From positions 1 through 13,521 of the forward strand of contig CALXDE010000099.1 of NCBI GenBank assembly GCA_944386965.1: a stretch of DNA of 13,521 nt, read 5' to 3'. Origin of the DNA: an uncultured Oscillospiraceae bacterium. Lineage in GTDB: Bacteria; Bacillota_A; Clostridia; Oscillospirales; Oscillospiraceae. The notes beneath the pieces are model-generated. The model saw only the letters and a program-made list of their open reading frames with translations. It was not told where the DNA came from and ran no database searches. A program made the position numbers and the translations under genes. Positions 6,764 through 13,105 of this stretch are shown piece by piece (position 1 is the first letter of the stretch; every line of letters begins with the position of its first letter).

Positions 6764-6865
6764 GTACAAGGGCGTTGCGGAGCAAAGCCCTTGGTGCCAG
6801 GGCGGATTGATTCCGCCCGAACGGGTGAAATCAACGGGGCCCCCATTGACCAGTCAATGGGGAGC
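6764..6865. mobile_element. Palindrome-rich 102-base insert between the two modB leader copies (MITE/REP-like)
   Basis: Three clean hairpins lie in 102 bases: CAAGGGC/GCCCTTG (6767-6773 with 6787-6793), GGGCGGA/TCCGCCC (6800-6806 with 6812-6818) and CCCCATTGA/TCAATGGGG (6841-6849 with 6854-6862). The stretch encodes nothing convincing. Its dense pairing and position between duplicated flanks suggest a non-coding inserted repeat element. No transposase and no short target duplication is seen, so the mobile-element label is an inference. Confidence 0.4.
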
Positions 6866-6910
6866 AATGGCGACGATGCGCAGGGAATTAAAGAGGGGAA
6901 AAGAGTCCAT
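6854..6910 (-). pseudogene. 18-codon truncated duplicate of the modB 5' end
   Basis: ATG 6910 with the same GGAGGTGT ribosome binding site as modB starts MDSFPLFNSLRIVAIAPH and then stops (TGA 6854-6856). The first 15 residues match ModB (MDAFPLFNSLRIAAI) except two. It sits between modA and the true modB, with its stop inside a 9-bp hairpin. It probably is a decayed remnant of the original modB start. Because the ribosome site is intact it could still be translated as a leader peptide; that is inference. Confidence 0.7.
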
Positions 6911-6972
6911 GGGACACCTCCAGGGGGAGTGAGTAGGGGGAACGCCGTTTCCACGTCCGCCGCGGCAGCGGC
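6866..6972 (-). repeat. Duplicated modB start region, copy 2 (upstream copy)
   Basis: Partner of 6656-6763. It carries the truncated 18-codon frame and lies 24 bases past the modA stop. It is the likely original modB leader position, as the distance to modA would then be normal for an operon. Confidence 0.85.
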
Positions 6973-6995
6973 CCGGCGTCCGGTTGAAGCAGATC

Positions 6996-7805
6996 TCAGG
7001 TCAGCGGCGTGAAGCCCACGCTTTCAAATACCGCGGCGGCCTCGTCAGTGGAGAGGTAGTCCAGAAAGGCCTGGGCCGCCTCCGGGTGTTTGGAGATGTT
7101 CAGCACGGCGGCGGGGTAGATCACCTGACCGCACAGATCGGCGGTGGCCTCGTCCACCACGGTGAGGCCGGCGGAGAAGGCGTCGGTGGCGTAGATGATC
7201 CCACAGTCCACAGCCGCCTCGCTGACAGCGGTGGTGACCTCCTTGACGTTGGAGCCGTAGGTCAGCAATCCGGCGTCAGCCAGGGAAGCCTCGTCCAGGC
7301 CGTAATAGGCAAAGATTTTCTGGGTGTACTGGCCCACAGGCACGTCGCTGTTGCCCATGGCGAGAAAGACGTCTCCGCTCTCCAGCAGGTCCGCCAGCTG
7401 GTCAAAAGATGTGATGCCCGCCGGGTTTCCCTCCGGAACGGCCAGGGTCACCTTGTTCTCCAGCAGGTCCAGACGGGTGTCAGAGAGGACAAAGTCCAGC
7501 CCCTCGGTGTTCTCCTCGCCGCCCTGGGCGTCCAGCTGGTTCATCTGCTTGGGGGCGGCGGAGATGAAGATGTCGCAGTCGGCCCCCTCCTGGATCTGGG
7601 TCTTGAGCGTGCCGGAGGAGTCAAAGTTGTAGGTGATGGTCACGTCGGGTTCTACCGCCTGGTACAGCGTTGCGATCTCCTCCATGGTTTCCTGCATGGA
7701 CGCGGCGGCAAAGACGATGATTTCCCCCGCGTCCTCCCCGCCGCCGCAGGCGGAGAGAGACAGCGCCATGGCCAGGGACAACAGCAGGGACAGGAACTTT
7801 TTCAT
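6996..7805 (-). CDS. modA: Molybdate-binding lipoprotein of the ABC transporter
   Basis: 269 residues. A lipoprotein signal peptide ends at C20 (LSLSAC), so the mature protein is anchored outside the membrane, where it captures molybdate or tungstate for ModBC. Family marks include FAAASMQETMEEIA (S36), the oxyanion-binding FDSSGTL (S63/S64), GADCDIFISAAPKQM, GNSDVPVGQYTQKI and the late DCGIIYATDA. ATG 7805 has AAGGAG upstream. It is second in the operon, 71 bases after the molybdopterin-binding gene, with no promoter visible in that gap. The gap to modB (295 bases) is enlarged by the duplicated leader and insert. Confidence 0.93.
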   Translation of the reverse strand: MKKFLSLLLSLAMALSLSACGGGEDAGEIIVFAAASMQETMEEIATLYQAVEPDVTITYNFDSSGTLKTQIQEGADCDIFISAAPKQMNQLDAQGGEENTEGLDFVLSDTRLDLLENKVTLAVPEGNPAGITSFDQLADLLESGDVFLAMGNSDVPVGQYTQKIFAYYGLDEASLADAGLLTYGSNVKEVTTAVSEAAVDCGIIYATDAFSAGLTVVDEATADLCGQVIYPAAVLNISKHPEAAQAFLDYLSTDEAAAVFESVGFTPLT

Positions 7806-7876
7806 AGCGTTATTCTCCTTCTAAAATAATGGCGGGCGAGGAGGAGCGGGACGCTGCCCTGTCCGCTCCCCCTGAT

Positions 7877-8896
7877 TCACTTTCCAAAGGGACAGGCCGG
7901 CCAGTGGCAGGGCTTGCAGCCCAGACACAGCCCGCCGTTGCCCATGGCGGCGATGTCTGCCTTGGTGACGGGCACCCCTGCCGCCACCCGGGGCAGCACC
8001 AGGTCGAAGATGGTGGCCCCGGCATACATGACACAGCCGGGCAGCCCCATAATGGGCGTACCGTCCTCGAAGTAGCCCAGGAGGAACATGGCTCCCGGCA
8101 GTACCGGCGCGCCGTAGGTAACGATGCGGGCGCCGCTCTTCCGGATGGCGCCGGGGGTGTTGTCGTCCGGGTCCACGCTCATGCCCCCGGTGCAGAGGAT
8201 CAGGTCTACCCCCTTTTGCCGCATTTGGGCAATGGCGGCGGCGGTCATGTCCATGTCGTCGCTGACAACGGCGTGCTCGGTCATTTCTATGCCAAAGCCC
8301 CGCAGCTTCTCCTGGATCACCGGCGTGAAGGTGTCCGCAATGCGGCCCTTATAGACCTCGCTGCCGGTGGTGACGACGCTGGCTGTCTTCAGCCGGTAGG
8401 GAAGCAGCTCCAGCAGGGGCCGTCCGCCGCCGATTTCCTCGGCCGCGCGGAGCTTGTCCTCCTCGATCACCAGGGGGATGACCCGGGTGCCGCAGAGCTT
8501 GTCCCCGGTCCTCACCGCTGTGTTGGAGTGGCGGGTGGCGATCATGATGTCGTCCAGAAGGTTGACGGCGTTGAGCCGCTCCACGTCCACCCGGAACAGA
8601 CCGTCGCAGGCGGCGGTAAGCTCAATCTTGCCCTCCTTCACCTCGCCGCGGTCCATGTGGTCGTTGACACAGATGCCATAGAGCCGCTCCGCCGCGTCGT
8701 TCTCGTGGACCATGCCGGGGACCATCTCCCAGACATACAGGTTTTCTTTTCCCATGCTGAGCAGCACCGGGATGTCCTCCCGCGTCACGATATGGCCTTT
8801 GCGGAACCGGGCGCCCTTGAACTCCCCTCGGATGATCTGGGTCAGGTCGTGGCAGAGCACATGGCCCACCGCGTCCTGTGTCCGAATCAGCTTCAC
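7877..8896 (-). CDS. Molybdopterin-binding protein (MoaB/MoeA-like domain), GTG start
   Basis: 339 residues. The C-terminal half is a MoCF-biosynthesis fold: VVTTGSEVYKGRIADTF (about 174-190), LILCTGGMSVDPDDNTPGA (about 232-250) and GLPGCVMYAGATIFDLVLPR. Such domains bind molybdopterin in cofactor synthesis or handling. The extreme C terminus has four cysteines, CLGCKPCHWPAC (C324, C327, C330, C335), a pattern I recall from close relatives and which could bind metal or an Fe-S cluster. The start is GTG 8896: AGGAGG lies about 8 bases upstream and homology begins at KLIRTQDAVGHVLCHD. A longer frame to 9145 would run through the promoter. It is first in the operon with modABC, linking molybdate uptake to cofactor use. 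The precise step is unknown; a full MoeA would be longer. Confidence 0.85.
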   Translation of the reverse strand: MKLIRTQDAVGHVLCHDLTQIIRGEFKGARFRKGHIVTREDIPVLLSMGKENLYVWEMVPGMVHENDAAERLYGICVNDHMDRGEVKEGKIELTAACDGLFRVDVERLNAVNLLDDIMIATRHSNTAVRTGDKLCGTRVIPLVIEEDKLRAAEEIGGGRPLLELLPYRLKTASVVTTGSEVYKGRIADTFTPVIQEKLRGFGIEMTEHAVVSDDMDMTAAAIAQMRQKGVDLILCTGGMSVDPDDNTPGAIRKSGARIVTYGAPVLPGAMFLLGYFEDGTPIMGLPGCVMYAGATIFDLVLPRVAAGVPVTKADIAAMGNGGLCLGCKPCHWPACPFGK

Positions 8897-8930
8897 ACTG
8901 TTCGCCTCCTGAAATGGAAGATATACGCCG

Positions 8931-8947
8931 CCCCGGCATCGCCGGGG
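8931..8947. other. Small hairpin in the leader of the molybdenum operon
   Basis: CCCCGGC (8931-8937) pairs with GCCGGGG (8941-8947). It lies between the promoter and the GTG start and has no T-run. It is too small to be a molybdenum-cofactor riboswitch. Confidence 0.4.
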
Positions 8948-8961
8948 GTGATGTTTTATCC

Positions 8962-8990
8962 AGTATAACGCGCCGGAGCGCCAACAGCAA
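8962..8990 (-). promoter_or_regulatory. Sigma-A promoter of the molybdenum operon
   Basis: On the minus strand TTGCTG (8990-8985), a 17-base spacer and TATACT (8967-8962). The start point would be near 8955, leaving a ~58-base leader before GTG 8896. Confidence 0.75.
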
Positions 8991-9019
8991 GAGCGCCTGT
9001 TTGTAAATAGCAAATTATT

Positions 9020-9036
9020 ATTCGGTATTACCGAAT
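9020..9036. promoter_or_regulatory. Candidate operator palindrome between divergent genes
   Basis: ATTCGGT (9020-9026), a 3-base centre and ACCGAAT (9030-9036) form a perfect 7-bp inverted repeat. It lies 30 bases upstream of the -35 box of the molybdenum operon and ahead of the divergent deacetylase gene. It could be an activator or repressor site. It does not clearly match the E. coli ModE consensus, so the regulator is unknown. Confidence 0.45.
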
Positions 9037-9144
9037 TTTTGCGGGACGATGGCAACATCCGGCAGCGCCCCGGGCGCATAATCGGGAGGAAACTGCGCAA
9101 CCTGCTGATACAGTCAACAGAGCAGATGACGGGAGGGAACGACA

Positions 9145-9963
9145 ATGTTTCAATCGGTACGGCGGGCTGTGGCGGTGCTGACGGCCTGCGGCGCGTTTCT
9201 GGCGGTGATGATCTTCATTCGGGACGCTCAGATGGTCTGGGCGGCGTCGGCTCCGGCGGCGGTGCCGGCGGGGGCCGGGGCGGACTGGGGGCTGTCCTTT
9301 CCCGCCGAGGGAGAGTCCCCGGTGGGGAACGCGACAGCGGAGGAGCTGGCGCAGTACGGCGCCTATTATCTGGGGGACAGTGGGGAAAAGGTGATCTATC
9401 TGACCTTTGACTGCGGCTATGAAAATGGCTGTACGGAGCAGATCCTGGACGCGCTGAAAAAACACGGCGCCCCGGCGGCCTTCTTCGTGGTGGGGCACAT
9501 GGTGGAGAGCGCGCCGGAGATTGTCCGGCGGATGGCGGCGGAGGGGCATGTCGTGGGAAATCACACCTACCACCATCCGGACATGTCCGCCATCTCGGAC
9601 CAGTCGGCATTTCAGACAGAGCTGGAGCGTCTGGAGGAGCTGTACCAGGAGACGACAGGGGCGGAGCTGTCCCGCTTCTACCGGCCGCCCCAGGGGAAGT
9701 ACAGCGTGGAGAATCTGCGGCAGGCCCAGGCCCTGGGGTACCACACCATTTTCTGGAGCCTGGCCTATGTGGACTGGAATACAGACGACCAGCCCACGGC
9801 GGAGGAGGCCTATGCCAAGCTCCTGCCCCGCATTCACAACGGGGCCATTGTCCTGCTCCACTCCACCTCCCGGACCAACGCGGAGATCCTGGATGAGCTG
9901 TTGACCCGGTGGGAGGACATGGGCTATACCTTCGCGCCCCTGACGGACCTGCCCGGCCTGTAA
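9145..9963 (+). CDS. pdaA: PdaA-like polysaccharide deacetylase
   Basis: 272 residues. An N-terminal membrane/signal segment (about 9-34) exports the enzyme to the cell surface. The NodB-type deacetylase domain starts near 80: LTFDCGYENG (D89), the metal histidines H140 and H144 (NHTYHHP), RPPQGKYS (R180), FWSLAYVDWN (D210) and LLHSTSRTNAEIL (H239). The pattern closely follows B. subtilis PdaA, which removes acetyl groups from N-acetylmuramic acid to make the muramic-delta-lactam of the spore cortex. If the role is conserved, it implies a spore-former. Start ATG 9145 has GGGAGG upstream. It is a single gene, with a strong terminator after it; no clear promoter was found. Confidence 0.88.
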   Translation: MFQSVRRAVAVLTACGAFLAVMIFIRDAQMVWAASAPAAVPAGAGADWGLSFPAEGESPVGNATAEELAQYGAYYLGDSGEKVIYLTFDCGYENGCTEQILDALKKHGAPAAFFVVGHMVESAPEIVRRMAAEGHVVGNHTYHHPDMSAISDQSAFQTELERLEELYQETTGAELSRFYRPPQGKYSVENLRQAQALGYHTIFWSLAYVDWNTDDQPTAEEAYAKLLPRIHNGAIVLLHSTSRTNAEILDELLTRWEDMGYTFAPLTDLPGL

Positions 9964-9970
9964 CGACGAA

Positions 9971-10015
9971 AACAAAGCCCGGGGAGAGCGGCCGCTCTCC
10001 CCGGGCTTTGTTTTA
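9971..10015. terminator. Terminator after the deacetylase, near-perfect 42-base palindrome
   Basis: 9971-9990 pairs with 9993-10012 (stem AACAAAGCCCGGGGAGAGCG and its complement), followed by TTTT around 10010-10014 and preceded by AAAA. The A/T flanks on both sides could also stop transcription of the convergent transporter gene. Confidence 0.88.
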
Positions 10016-10147
10016 TTCAGAGGATTAGATGAAAAAGTTTTGTCCCTTGTAGTTTTAAGAGTACACGAGGTTTGTTAAATAAACCAGCAGAAATTGTTAC
10101 AAAAGTCTTAACTTATTCCACCCTCTGTCCATGGCGGGATGGGCGGA

Positions 10148-11269
10148 CTATTGGAGAGTCAGATCGCCCTCCTTGATCCAGCCGATGTGTCGGAAGAACA
10201 GGCCGAAGGCCCAGCACAGCACTGCCGGCAGCACGAAGGAGATGAGGATCAGCCCCGCCCAGTCCATGGCGCCGGGGGCCATGGCCGCCGCGCCGTTGGC
10301 GATGGCCTTGGCGCTGGGATTGACCCAGCCGGTCCACACCCCCAGCTGGCCGCACAGGCCGCAGGTGCCCATGCCGGAGTTGATGGGGTCGCCGTTCATC
10401 TCCAGGCGGAACACACAGGTGGCCAGGGGACCGGTGATGGCGGAGGTCAGAATGGCGGGGAGCCAGATCCGGGGATTTTTGACGATGTTGGGCATCTGGA
10501 GCATGGAGGTACCCAGACCCTGGCTCACCAGACCGCCCCACCGGTTCTCCCGGAAGGAGAGCACCGCGAAGCCCACCATGTTGGCGCAGCAGCCAGCCAC
10601 CGCCGCGCCGCCGGCCAGACCCGTCAGGCCCAGCACCGAGCAGATGGCCGCTGAGGAGATGGGCAGCGTCAGGGCGATGCCCACCAGCACCGACACCAGC
10701 ATGCCCATAAAGAAGGGCTGAAGCTCTGTGGTGCGCATGATGAGCTGCCCAAAGGCGTCCGCCACGCCGCCGATGGGCGGCGCGATCAGCCAGGCCGCTC
10801 CGATCCCCACCAGGATGGTGACAATGGGGGTGACCAGGATATCCACCTTGGTTTCCTTGGACACGGCCTTTCCCAGTTCAGCGGCAATAATGGCCACAAA
10901 CAGCACGGCCAGCGGTCCGCCGGCCCCGCCCAGGGCGTTGCAGGCGTACCCCACTGTCACCAGGGAGAAGAGCACCAGGGGCGGAGCCTGGAGGGCGTAT
11001 CCGATGGCCACCGCCATGGCCGGCCCGCTCATGAAGGAGGCAAGGCCCCCGATGGTATAGCTCACGTCGTTGATGGTGATGACCTGGGCGGTGAGGAAGC
11101 CCACGCCGAACTGGGTGCCGATGGTGTTGAGGATGGTGCCGATGAGCAGGGAGCAGAACAGCCCCTGGGCCATGGCGCCCAGGGCGTCGATCCCGTAGCG
11201 CTTGGCGGAGATGACGATGTTCTTGCGTTTGAGAAAGGCCCGCAGGCCCTTGGAACCGGATGCGTCCAT
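10148..11269 (-). CDS. PTS_EIIC_2-type membrane transporter, probably NiaR-regulated
   Basis: 373 residues, very hydrophobic, with about nine to ten membrane segments. It opens with LKRKNIVISAKRYGIDALGA, contains GPAMAVAIGYALQAPPLVLFS, and ends with PSAKAIANGAAAMAPGAMDW. This looks like the PTS EIIC_2 group. It has no EIIA or EIIB domain and none is encoded nearby, so it may not work by phosphotransfer. ATG 11269 is chosen because GAGG lies ~10 bases upstream; ATG 11317 would lie within the operator. A strong promoter and a palindromic operator precede it, 100 bases after niaR. Given that neighbour, nicotinate or a related NAD precursor is a plausible substrate. That is inference; the family has poorly known substrates. 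Confidence 0.8.
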   Translation of the reverse strand: MDASGSKGLRAFLKRKNIVISAKRYGIDALGAMAQGLFCSLLIGTILNTIGTQFGVGFLTAQVITINDVSYTIGGLASFMSGPAMAVAIGYALQAPPLVLFSLVTVGYACNALGGAGGPLAVLFVAIIAAELGKAVSKETKVDILVTPIVTILVGIGAAWLIAPPIGGVADAFGQLIMRTTELQPFFMGMLVSVLVGIALTLPISSAAICSVLGLTGLAGGAAVAGCCANMVGFAVLSFRENRWGGLVSQGLGTSMLQMPNIVKNPRIWLPAILTSAITGPLATCVFRLEMNGDPINSGMGTCGLCGQLGVWTGWVNPSAKAIANGAAAMAPGAMDWAGLILISFVLPAVLCWAFGLFFRHIGWIKEGDLTLQ

Positions 11270-11294
11270 AGCGGTATACCTCGCAGAAAAAGAA

Positions 11295-11324
11295 TCAGGA
11301 CAGGTGTCTTGACACATGTCCTGA
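11295..11324 (-). promoter_or_regulatory. Probable NiaR operator, 14-bp inverted repeat
   Basis: TCAGGACAGGTGTC (11295-11308), spacer TT, and GACACATGTCCTGA (11311-11324) form a 30-base palindrome with one mismatch. It begins 3 bases after the -10 box, so a bound protein would cover the transcription start. The GACA/TGTC core resembles my memory of NiaR (YrxA) sites in Firmicutes; the niaR gene is next door. Confidence 0.75.
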
Positions 11325-11326
11325 TT

Positions 11327-11354
11327 ATTGTATCCGATTTCCGGGATTTGTCAA
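11327..11354 (-). promoter_or_regulatory. Sigma-A promoter of the transporter gene
   Basis: On the minus strand a perfect TTGACA (11354-11349), a 16-base spacer and TACAAT (11332-11327). It lies in the niaR-transporter gap, so the transporter has its own promoter. The predicted start falls inside the palindrome. Confidence 0.88.
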
Positions 11355-11370
11355 TCCCTTTTTTCGCGGG

Positions 11371-11883
11371 CTATTCCTCCAGCAGAATCCCCAGGCGTCT
11401 CAGGGCTTCCAGCACCGCCTGGTAGCGCCCCTCGTCCGGACAGGCGAGGGTGTGGAGATGGATGCCCTCGGTGAGCAGGGACAGGGGCGCGGCGTCAAAT
11501 TCCCGGCAGCGGGAGACAAACTGCTGCACATCGTAGCGGCTGCGCAGCTGGAGAGCGCCGGTGAGCTGTCCGTAGATCGGGTGCTCCACGATCACATCCA
11601 GCACCGTGCAGCCCTGGTCCACCATGGCGTTGAGCTCCGCCTCCATTTCGCCCCCGCCGTGGCGGCAGGCCACGGTGCGCAGAAGACCGGGCGTCTCCCG
11701 GCGGAGCACATATCCCCGGGGCGTGGCGGCGATGTCCGCCCCGCCGGCCCGCAGCAGAGCCACATCTCCCACGATGATCTGCCGGCTGACTCCCAGCCGC
11801 TGCGCCAGAGCGGCGGCGCTGATGGGGTGGTCGGCGCGCTCCAGGGTTTCCCGAATTGTTTGCCTGCGTCCCGCGGCATCCAT
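11371..11883 (-). CDS. niaR: NiaR-family transcriptional repressor (HTH_11 + 3H domain)
   Basis: 170 residues. The N-terminal winged helix (about 6-60; ISAAALAQRLGVSRQIIVGD, then a RGYVL wing) binds DNA. The C-terminal 3H domain carries H75, E83, H142 and H144, which match in spacing the metal-binding His/Glu/His/His set I recall for the Thermotoga homologue, plus VIVEHPIYGQL (H101). In Firmicutes NiaR represses NAD synthesis or niacin uptake genes when nicotinate is present. ATG 11883 is preceded by AGGAGGAGG. The gene lies just upstream of the transporter, which carries the candidate operator. No second copy of that palindrome was seen in front of niaR itself, so autoregulation is not indicated. 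Confidence 0.9.
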   Translation of the reverse strand: MDAAGRRQTIRETLERADHPISAAALAQRLGVSRQIIVGDVALLRAGGADIAATPRGYVLRRETPGLLRTVACRHGGGEMEAELNAMVDQGCTVLDVIVEHPIYGQLTGALQLRSRYDVQQFVSRCREFDAAPLSLLTEGIHLHTLACPDEGRYQAVLEALRRLGILLEE

Positions 11884-11915
11884 AGGCGTCCTCCTCCTTC
11901 TGGGAAGCTATCTGT

Positions 11916-11945
11916 ATCATAGCACACGGGCACGGCGCTTTTCAA
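11916..11945 (-). promoter_or_regulatory. Sigma-A promoter of niaR
   Basis: On the minus strand TTGAAA (11945-11940), an 18-base spacer and TATGAT (11921-11916), about 33 bases before the ATG. Confidence 0.7.
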
Positions 11946-12066
11946 GTCGAGGGGCGGACCTTTTCCCCGGGCGGTTTGGCGGCCTTCCGCCATAGTCACC
12001 AAAACACCCGCCGGCGGATCGAAGAAGTTTGGCAAAGATTTTAGCCGGTTTTCCACATTTTTCACC

Positions 12067-12095
12067 TTGCATTGCGGGAGTATCCTCTCTATAAT
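12067..12095 (+). promoter_or_regulatory. Sigma-A promoter of the HD-domain gene
   Basis: TTGCAT (12067-12072), a 17-base spacer and a perfect TATAAT (12090-12095), 32 bases before the ATG. It is divergent from the niaR promoter. Confidence 0.85.
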
Positions 12096-12127
12096 GGACT
12101 TGAAATTAGGGAGAAAGGGAGAGCGGC

Positions 12128-12652
12128 ATGCTGCAAAGTTTTTCTCAGATCACGGAGGACATTCTTCGCCATCCCCGGTTCCAGGCGCTGCGCCACAGCG
12201 AGCACCACGGCGGGGAGAATTCCCTCTTTGACCACTCGGTGGACACGGCCCGGTGCGCCTATCAGCTGGCCAAGCGCTTCCATCTGCGGGAGGAGCGGGT
12301 CGAGGCGGTGACCCGGGCGGCCCTGCTCCACGATTTTTTCTGTTATGACTGGCGCAGCCCCTCCCACCGGCGCTATGTCCGGCAGTACTCCGGCTTCCAG
12401 CGCCTGCGCCGCATGCACGCCTTTTCCCACGGGGCCTTGGCGGCCCGGCGGGCCAGCCGCCTGTTTCCCCTGGATCAGCGGCAGAAGGCGGCCATCACCA
12501 GCCACATGTTTCCTCTGGCCCCTCTGCCCCGCAGCAGCGAGGCGTGGATTCTGACCTTGGCGGACAAGGTGGTGGCCTCCCGGGAGATGTCGGCCACGGT
12601 GGGCTACCACATGCGCCGCTGGTACCACAAGGTCGTCCCGGCCCACTCCTGA
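12128..12652 (+). CDS. HD-domain phosphohydrolase-like protein
   Basis: 174 residues. The HD-domain metal ligands are in order: H36 (LFDHSVDTA), H68-D69 (LLHDFF), H101 (FSHGA), H126 (ITSHMFPL) and D146 (TLADKVVA). This family contains metal-dependent phosphohydrolases acting on nucleotides or cyclic nucleotides, cytoplasmic here as no signal or membrane segment is seen. Arg and His content is high in the second half (FQRLRRMHAF, HMRRWYHK). ATG 12128 has GGGAGAG upstream and a consensus promoter. It is likely a single gene, followed by a hairpin that overlaps the next gene's promoter. The substrate is unknown. Confidence 0.85.
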   Translation: MLQSFSQITEDILRHPRFQALRHSEHHGGENSLFDHSVDTARCAYQLAKRFHLREERVEAVTRAALLHDFFCYDWRSPSHRRYVRQYSGFQRLRRMHAFSHGALAARRASRLFPLDQRQKAAITSHMFPLAPLPRSSEAWILTLADKVVASREMSATVGYHMRRWYHKVVPAHS

Positions 12653-12664
12653 ACAGGAAAAGCG

Positions 12665-12696
12665 CCTCCGAGCCGTTGCACGGCCCGGAGGATTTT
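12665..12696 (+). terminator. Terminator after the HD gene
   Basis: CCTCCGAGCCGT (12665-12676) pairs with ACGGCCCGGAGG (12680-12691) with one mismatch and a TGC loop, followed by A and TTTT (12693-12696). It overlaps the promoter of the next gene. Confidence 0.65.
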
Positions 12697-12704
12697 GCTA
12701 TACT
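12676..12704 (+). promoter_or_regulatory. Sigma-A promoter of the small charged protein, embedded in the terminator
   Basis: TTGCAC (12676-12681) spans the hairpin loop; after a 17-base spacer TATACT lies at 12699-12704. The predicted start near 12711 precludes ATG 12695 and supports ATG 12734. Confidence 0.7.
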
Positions 12705-12733
12705 GGGGGAAAATGGGACAAGGGGATGTGTAT

Positions 12734-12991
12734 ATGGAGCGATTGACGGAAAAGAACGCCGCCGGGCAGTATGCGCTGGCGGAGGGTGTGTCCCCGGAGG
12801 CGGCGGTGGCGCGTCTGGCGGGGTATGAGAACACCCATCAGTTTTTGCTGGGGGAGCTGGAGCGCTCAGAGGCGAAGCTGGAGGCCATGCGGGGCCAGGG
12901 GAAGGGCCGCAGCGCCGCCTTCCAGCAGGCCCTGGCGGAGAAGCTGTATTTGAAGACCCTGGTGGAGCGGCTGGAGAAGCCGCCGAAATAA
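12734..12991 (+). CDS. Small charged helical protein of unknown function
   Basis: 85 residues. I do not recognise a named family. The start (MERLTEKNAAGQYALAEGVS, then PEAAVARLAGYE) resembles short hypothetical proteins often found in phage and integrated elements of Firmicutes, a loose likeness only. Residues about 35-80 (ELERSEAKLEAM..., ALAEKLYLKTLVERLE) are rich in Glu, Lys and Leu and probably form a coiled coil. There is no signal or membrane segment. ATG 12734 was chosen for AAGGGG 9 bases upstream and the promoter at 12676-12704; the in-frame ATG at 12695 lies within the promoter. It is followed by ~114 bases containing the next promoter. Confidence 0.7.
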   Translation: MERLTEKNAAGQYALAEGVSPEAAVARLAGYENTHQFLLGELERSEAKLEAMRGQGKGRSAAFQQALAEKLYLKTLVERLEKPPK

Positions 12992-13043
12992 CCGCAGAAC
13001 GGCGCCTGTTACATTTGGTTGCGGAGATGACGCACCGATGCGG

Positions 13044-13072
13044 TGGACATTCTCGTCACCTTTTGATATCGT
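13044..13072 (+). promoter_or_regulatory. Possible promoter of the XRE/membrane regulator
   Basis: TGGACA (13044-13049), a 17-base spacer and TATCGT (13067-13072), 33 bases before the ATG. The -10 box is a poor match. Confidence 0.45.
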
Positions 13073-13105
13073 AAAGACATCCAAGAGACGGAAGGGGAGG
13101 ACAGG

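Noticed and set aside
5045..7012. A 655-codon open frame on the plus strand across modC and modB
   Set aside because: It is antisense to two clear ABC transporter genes and exists because of high GC. It lacks a ribosome site and any family likeness.
8897..8955. Molybdenum-cofactor riboswitch in the operon leader
   Set aside because: The leader is only about 58 bases with one 7-bp hairpin, too short for that riboswitch class.
8897..9145. N-terminal extension of the molybdopterin-binding protein to an upstream ATG
   Set aside because: It reads through the -10/-35 promoter and an operator-like palindrome; GTG 8896 has AGGAGG and starts at the family's usual position.
10020..10147. AT-rich gap between the deacetylase terminator and the transporter
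   Set aside because: It contains only a weak GGTTT/AAACC hairpin near 10066-10086; no gene, RNA or convincing site was seen.
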